From the NCBI GenBank assembly GCA_011319805.1, contig SJRY01000326.1, positions 1-64,000 on the forward strand: DNA of 64,000 nucleotides. Reading direction: 5' to 3'. The stretch is from Macrocybe gigantea. Its lineage: Eukaryota > Basidiomycota > Agaricomycetes > Agaricales > Callistosporiaceae. Shown in pieces: positions 58,060-64,000 of this stretch (position 1 is the first letter of the stretch; every line of letters starts with the position of its first letter). The notes below the pieces were generated by a model. It saw nothing but the letters and a program-made list of their open reading frames with translations. It was not told where the DNA came from and ran no database searches. Position numbers and translations under genes: made by a program.

Positions 58060-58995
58060 AAAGGTGACTTGTAGCAGCAGATCTTGTGTTATGTTGTCTA
58101 CTAAACATCGCTGCAGAGAATACTACCAGAAGGGTGACAGAAGAGTAGCCAAATTTATGCCAAGGTTCGATGGCCCATACAAGATCACTGAAGCCTAGCT
58201 GGAATGCTCAGTTTACACTCTCGATCTCCCTAATTCATCAAATATCTTTCTGACATTTCATGCCTCTGAACTATGACCCTACCAAGACAATGATGATGAT
58301 GCATATCCTTCAAGAAAATGTGAGTGACCAGGTCCCATGGTGACTAATGAGGGGCAGGAAGAATGGCAAGTCAAGGAAATAATCAATGAATGCAAATGAG
58401 GACAAGGCATACAGTACCTAGTGTGATGGAAAGGTTACAGGCCAGAGGACGACTGTTATGAATGCCTGAAGGACTGTCCATTTTCTTATCTTATCTCACC
58501 CTATTCCATCACTTCTCCTTATTGCCCTATTCCATTATACTACCCAAATGTCTTATCGCCTTATCATAGCTATGCAGTATGCAGCCATTTGAGTCACTTC
58601 TTCTGAGTCATCTGGACTCATTCCTTGTCATCTCACTCTTGCATAGTCTGCAGTCCATGGTCCATGCCCCAGTAGACTACATATATAAGATCTCAGAATA
58701 TATCCATAACTCTAGGCTTAATATTACCTTTGCAATCATCTCAAACCGCTCTTGTACTTAGTCTGCCCAAGTCCTTTGAGATTTGTCTAGCCTAACAATG
58801 ACCTTTGGTTGCCAGAGAGGGAGATGAAAGATTGCGAGGTGTTGGACAACTGGGTAGCAAAGAAGACAAAGAAGATGCCAACAAAGATGCCTAGAATGAT
58901 GGATAACACATAACCTCCCTGCCAGTAGCTTTTCTCCAACACCTCATTGGGGTTTTTGATGCACCTGTGTGTTTCATCTTTAGAGGAGGGAAGGG
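58060..58995 (+). pseudogene. E-family integrase C-terminus and chromodomain, right arm
   Basis: Mirror of 31209-32130. The integrase C-terminal module and first half of the chromodomain lie before the solo LTR, and the second half (LWLPEREMKDCEV) directly after it. The purine tract GAGGAGGGAAGGG follows at 58983-58995. Confidence 0.75.
58454..58797 (+). repeat. Solo LTR, family D, right arm
   Basis: 344 bp, TGTTATGAATG to TAGCCTAACA, flanked by ACGAC and ATGAC. Confidence 0.85.
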
Positions 58996-59160
58996 TGTAA
59001 GCCTGGCCTACAGCAGTTGACATAATGAGAACTGACATCATTAGACTGACACATAATTGCATTGCTGACTAATGACAATATGTTCTACATATATATCTGT
59101 AGCTACTATCAAGGAATCCAATCCCCATTTTGTGACTATTCTCTCTTCATCCCTGTTCCA
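58996..59160 (+). repeat. E-family LTR (3'), right arm
   Basis: Begins TGTAAGCCTGGCCTAC after the purine tract. Shares AAGGAATCCAATCC-like and TTTGTGACT blocks with 1888-2061. The right border is estimated. Confidence 0.5.
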
Positions 59161-59184
59161 CCCCCCTCTTGCCAGTGTGGCATG

Positions 59185-59938
59185 CCCCAATGTGTGCTTT
59201 GGATAGTTTCATATAAGGTGTTCTAGTTTGTTGCAATTGAAGCAGTTGTTGCTTCTTACTTTGTTAACCTCCATCACTTGTTCTCCTTCCTAACTTGAAC
59301 TTCTTGATTTGTGATGGGTGCTTGCGAAATCTCCCCTCATGATGTTTCTGTGCTTATTGATGTTTTATCCTACTGCTTGAATGGTCTTGATGTATTCATC
59401 TCTATCTGCTGGGAGTTCCAAGATCAAATGTACTGCTTCTGCAGTTCACTAGTTAAGGCTCCTTTCGAGTAGAAAGTATGGCACTATTTCTGTTACTCTG
59501 GCTTTTCCTACAAGGTCTACAAATTTGTTCAAGGACTCATTGATCAGTCAGTTCCCTTGTCTGATATTGGAAGTTTGCTTCCTGCCTGTAAGGGTGATAT
59601 AATGTTACTAAATTGTGCTTTGATTTTAGTTATGAAGGCAGCCCATGTGTCTGTGGTTGTAGTGGTATTGATCTTCCTTAATGCCCAGTGGGCTCCTGGT
59701 CTGTTAGTCATTCTTGATAGGACTGCTCTAATCTTCTGCTCATTGGTGAGTTTCTGGTATATGCCTATGAATAGTTTCATCTTCTTCTACCAAATATCAA
59801 AGGCAGTTCAATCTCCTATAAAGGATTTCAGGTCAGCAATGACTCCTTTGAGTTCTGTTGCTATTCTTAGTCCAAGTTTGAGCTCTATCTCTGGCTATTT
59901 AGAAACTTCTTCTAGAGTCTCTCTAGAATGGTAAAAAA
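59185..59938 (-). pseudogene. Decayed chromoviral gag fragment, second copy
   Basis: Duplicate of 90-815. Here one stretch stays open for 79 codons (59544-59780), clearly alignable with element A capsid (VLSRMTNRPGAHWALRKINT). Not functional. 59939-61011 is the AT-rich spacer with TTGAGGCATT motifs. Confidence 0.8.
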
Positions 59939-61011
59939 TTAGTAAAGAAGTGTAAAAAGCTCTCAAAAGCTTCTAAAACATTAAATTACAGCTTTTAAAT
60001 ATAAATAGATGCTAGTAAGCATAGGAATGGATGGAAATAGAATCTGTAATATTGAGGCATTGTTCTGACTAGCCTTAATCATACTTAACATGTTGACAAG
60101 TATTTATTTTGAAAGCTAGAACTAAACAAGGGCAACCTTATAGAAATAAAGTTACAGTTCTTTTATAGCAGTTTTTATAAATAATAAAATTCCCAAAAAC
60201 AAAAAAAGTTTCAATTCAGCAGTCACATGACCCATGTGATGTGATTCTTCATATCCCTGATGTATTGAAGCACTATGTCTTTATGTATGCCTTAAAGAAT
60301 GAGGTCTCAATTCTATTCCAGAGATTATCCACATCACTGGCATTTCATAGGCAACACTCTGTCAGACTGCATGTTACAAAGACTTAACAGAAAGCATTAT
60401 AAAAGTCATATCTTGTTGTGCTGAGGCTTTGTGAAGGGTGGTAGGCATTCAGAGCATGCCAAATGCAGAGTTCTGCACAGAAATAAGATAGGTAACATGA
60501 CATTTAATTTGCAATTTTTTTTTCAGAAATCTCATTATTTATGAAAACAGCTGTAAAACAAAACATTCCAAGAAATTGCCATCTGTTATACTTCATGTAA
60601 AAACAAGCTTGCAAAAGTGATAGCATTGGGTTTTTTAAATTGAGGCATTCTTCTGATGTGCCAATGCTAGGATATGTACAAACATATATGTGATAATATG
60701 AAAAAGTGCCTCTGATGAATTTCTGTAGTATAAATTGAGGCATTGTTCTGAATTGCTTTTAAAAGTAGTAGCATTGGTTTTTTTAAATTGAGGCATTATT
60801 CTAAATTGCTTTAATATTACTTTATAGCTTGATAGTTGTTTATTTTGAGGGCTAGAGCTGAACAGAGACAAAGTCAAGCTCTTGACTATGACCAAGGCAA
60901 TTAACTGAAATGTAACATTTTATTTTGGCAAAAGTGCATTGGTTCTTTTAAGTTAAGGCAAACTAAACAATTATTTATAATTAAATAATCTATATATCTC
61001 ATCTTAAGCTA

Positions 61012-61185
61012 TGTAAGCCTGGCTTACAGCCCTTGCACAATGAGGCTGACTGACCACCAGACTGACATACTCACATGATTGCATTGCTTACTCATATAAT
61101 ACACCCTATATATACCACTAGCTATGATTGAGGAATCCAATTCCTTCTTTGTGACTGTTTTCTCTTATTTCTTGTTAGTGTTACA
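61012..61185 (+). repeat. Candidate family E LTR, second copy
   Basis: Duplicate of 1888-2061. 61186-61794 is the leader, no gene. Confidence 0.45.
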
Positions 61186-61794
61186 TGTAACACATGCTTC
61201 CACTTTTTTTGAACAGCTTCTACTCATGCTCCGGTGTGGAACTCAGTGGATTCCTCTCTTCTTGTTCTCTTGTTCTCCCCCAATCTCTTCGAACATCGTC
61301 TCTGTGCCTTTTTCAAACACCCATGCCCATGCACTCATCCCTGAATATTGTCCAAACTGCCACTAAAGGTAGAACCTGTCGCTAAAGTGAACATCAATGC
61401 ATGAGGACATCCCACCACCCAAACATAGGCAGCTAAGTTGTCACTACCTCTGTCTTGTTCTCATTCCTGGCTGGTCACTAGATCAATCACTGCCAAATCC
61501 CCCACGACCCGCCAAAGCCAGTTGGTGGATCCCATCACTTCTACATCTCGAAACCACACAGAGGAATGCTGACGTGCGAACTCTGCAGAGAAGCATGCAG
61601 ATAGCCCAAGAGCAGGCACATATAGTCAGTCACAGACTATTGAAACACCCCTGGAGGATAGTCAAAGATCTTCCTCACCTCTGACACCTGTCCGCGAGCT
61701 GAATCTCAAAATACGTCAATCAGGTATGAGTTCTCCATTTCCTCTTGCCCCTCATGTCCCATGTTTGCAGTGACTGAGTCATTGACATCCTCCG

Positions 61795-63264
61795 TTGCCC
61801 CAGTTGCCAGTTCCCCCATGCCAGTTCCCCCATAAAAGTTCCCCCAGTAAAAGCCCCTTGCTCGAACAACTCCTCTCAAACACCTTGCCTGTACCTGGTC
61901 CCCTGGCTCTGTCCTTGTCTACGCTCAAAGAAGTTCTCCCCAAGACCCCCCTTGTTCCCCATCAGAGCATTCCCCTCTATCCCAGTCATTCGACTCATTC
62001 TGACTCTGACTCGGATTCCAATATTGAATTGGCCGCCTCCTTGATTGCCCATTACACCTGTATCGCCATGTCATCCAACCCCAGTTTTGCTGCTATAGTT
62101 TTCCCTCTCAAGAAACAGCCCCCCAAGTTGACCAAAGGCGAAATTTCAGCCAAAGTCATGCAGGAGTTCGAGGACGCATGTCTTACGTTCTTTGAAAATA
62201 AGGATGTGGATGAAGAGGACAAGGTCAAAAAGATCCTCAATGCCTTCAGGGACACCCATATCAAGGACTGGATCTATAACCAATGCACGCATCTCACCAC
62301 TCTCTCTTGGGACTCTTTTGTTGCCGAGTTCCAGAGGAAGTTCCTCATTAAACACTGGGACCACCAACTTCGCAGGGAGGTCCTGACTATGAAACCGAGT
62401 ACAGACCAGACTTTCCATGACTATGCCAACAATGTTATCTCACTGGACTCATTGCTCGGCTCAAAGGCCTTGAATGAGGACATGATGTGTATGGTATTAA
62501 ATGTGCATCTCCCCCCTGATCTCACCAAGAAGTGCAACTACAACAAGGTGTTCAACGTCAAAGGTTTTGACAATTGGACGGATACTGTAGAGACCCTGGA
62601 TGATGACTACCATTCTGAGCTCAAGAGAGCTCAGGATTTTGCCAGCGATGCTGCACACATCTTGAAGAAAGCCAAAGTCAGCGAAGATTCCCATGCTGTG
62701 GCTACTGCCTCTAGTTCCTCCTCAAACACCATGTTGACCAGTACCAGTTCTAGCACATTGGATGAGAAGATCCCTTCTCTAACAGACAATGAGTGTCTTC
62801 TGCTGAACCTTCACCAAGGCTGCTACAAGTGTCGAAAGTTTTATGCCAGCCATTTCCACAGGGAGTGCACCTCGCACATCATGAGGCCGTATATTCCTCT
62901 GAGCTTGGCAATGGTGCTCGAGGCCAAGACCAAATGGGAAGCCACGAACGGCAAGGCTATTGGTAAATCCACCACAGTTGCTGCAGTGAAGGAGGAACCT
63001 GAAGACATCGAGACATCCATTGCCAGCCATGTCGGAGTGGTCCTGCTATCTGTGGTTCTCGAGGCAGAGTACAGTTTTGCAACCACTGAGTCAGAGGAGG
63101 TGAGTGCTCCTCTATCTATTTCGCACCTCCTGTGGACTGCAAAGGTCCACAGGAGGGAGGAGTTCCCCAGTTCTGTTTCCACAATGATTGACACCGGTAC
63201 ACACGTAGTCCTGATTCACCCAGAGGCTATTGAACGCTTGGGCCTTGCCTGTCAAAGGTTATAA
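61795..63264 (+). pseudogene. Family E gag with protease motif, second copy
   Basis: 489 codons, same start and same terminal stop as 2671-4140, with a handful of residue differences (for example Arg to His at a CpG in DDDY[R/H]SEL). Zinc knuckle and MIDTGTHVVLIHP are retained. Confidence 0.85.
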
Positions 63265-64000
63265 AAAACACTGTCTATTTCTGTTGCGATTAATGTCAAG
63301 TCTGATAAAAAGGTCATTTCCCATTTGTCCAAATATGTTTTACTTTCCATCATGACAGAGGATCTCAGTTGGGTGGTGAAGCCCATGAAGGCAATCATTA
63401 CCTCCAGTTTGTGTGTTGATGTACTTTTAGGTCTCCCTTTTATTTCACACAACGGTATCATTCTCAACGTGAAGAATCACACTGCTATTGTAGAGGCCAC
63501 TGGCCATGACTTGTTGAATCTGTCCCTGTATAATAAACATCGTCCATTCCATTCCCTGTCCCCACACCAGATCCACATCGAGAAGAAAAAGAATTTTTTG
63601 TATCAATGGAAACACATAATACCTCAGCTTCGCACGGTAGTGGAGCAACAATGACAACACTTGATATTGACTGGTGCAATTGACGATGAGCTTCCACCGG
63701 ACCCTGTCACTGCAGTACATGATCGCATTGCAGCTCTGGCAGTTTTGGCTGAATACAAGGAACGTGAAAAGCGTCTGTGAACCGAGTTCAAGGACATCTT
63801 TGATGTGCTGCCACACATAAGGGAACTACCCACAGACACCGTCACGTGAATCACACTGAAGGACGCATCAAAGACAATTGCGACGTGCTCCTATGCTTGT
63901 CCCTGTAAATATTGTAAGGCTTGGAAGACTTTGATTTCACAACATCTGGAAGCTGGCTGGATTAGGCCCTCAGATTTGCCCCATGCATCTCCCTCATTTA
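63265..64000 (+). pseudogene. Family E pol start, cut by the window end
   Basis: Same frame and same stops as 4141-4876; ends before the RT catalytic box, so only the linker and first RT residues are present. Confidence 0.8.

Larger units (their letters stand above)
52262..59200. repeat. Right arm of the large inverted repeat (partner 31003-37618)
   Basis: The mirror of the left arm plus one extra solo LTR (55642-55961). It continues outward without a visible break into the direct repeat at 59123-64000, so this side looks like the original arrangement and the left arm like the rearranged copy. Confidence 0.95.
59123..64000 (+). repeat. Right copy of the direct repeat (partner 1-4878)
   Basis: See the left copy. 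It overlaps the outer 78 bp of the right inverted-repeat arm and runs to the window end. Confidence 0.95.

Noticed and set aside
31003..59200. The large inverted repeat as a pure assembly artefact
   Set aside because: The arms differ by substitutions and by a solo LTR with its own target duplication and an empty site in the other arm. Long reads would still be the decisive test.

Overview
This window is a repeat-dominated stretch of a fungal genome, most likely a mushroom-forming basidiomycete (Agaricomycotina). Three things point there. The two intact spliced genes have introns of only 42-60 bp with GT..AG borders. The Ty3/gypsy elements mostly carry chromodomains. The DNA transposons belong to hAT types and to a Plavaka/KDZ-like type. 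No rRNA, tRNA, CRISPR array or bacterial-style operon was seen. Most old sequence is AT-rich and CpG-poor, with decay almost entirely by C-to-T/G-to-A transitions. Younger insertions keep a high CpG content, so element borders show up as sharp composition changes.

Layout. 1-7.6 kb: a decayed chromoviral gag, then a gypsy element (family E) whose single gag-pol frame is broken by nonsense codons. 8.6-12.3 kb: two broken divergent genes, one of unknown family and one Plavaka/KDZ-like. 13.5-26.8 kb: a complete chromovirus B (414-bp LTRs, target duplication GTAGC), reverse strand, with a complete chromovirus A (320-bp LTRs, target duplication TCCGG) nested in its chromodomain. 27.6-28.0 kb: a decayed end of a hAT element. 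29.1-31.0 kb: an inverted copy of 12.75-14.66 kb. 31.0-37.6 and 52.3-59.2 kb: the arms of a large inverted repeat holding gypsy fragments and solo LTRs. 37.6-44.8 kb: an intact hAT-like element. 44.8-49.4 kb: a 5'-truncated but coding-intact chromovirus C (same family as A). 49.5-51.5 kb: a decayed second hAT-type transposase. 59.1-64 kb: a direct repeat of 1-4.9 kb.

The most notable object is the hAT element. Between 17-bp terminal inverted repeats it carries a 10-exon, 925-codon transposase and, divergently, a 5-exon, 768-codon gene with the NGN and KOW architecture of the transcription elongation factor Spt5. A second, heavily decayed hAT end at 27.6-28.0 kb keeps the same order (terminal repeat, 3' UTR, end of the Spt5-like gene). 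The Spt5-like gene therefore looks like transposon cargo rather than a neighbouring host gene.

The retroelements share a reproducible expression and priming logic that can be read from the sequence. Families A/C and B both have G_GGT_TTT at the gag-pol junction, with pol in the -1 frame. Families A and B both have an 11-nt site two bases inside the 5' LTR that is exactly complementary to the inferred 5' end of their own transcript (Tf1-like self-priming). In A/C, a 132-aa third ORF overlaps the pol stop as ATGA.

Major rearrangements are visible: the inverted repeat whose left arm ends exactly at the hAT terminus, a 19-bp copied filler at its outer junction, and an LTR whose two flanks come from different insertions.
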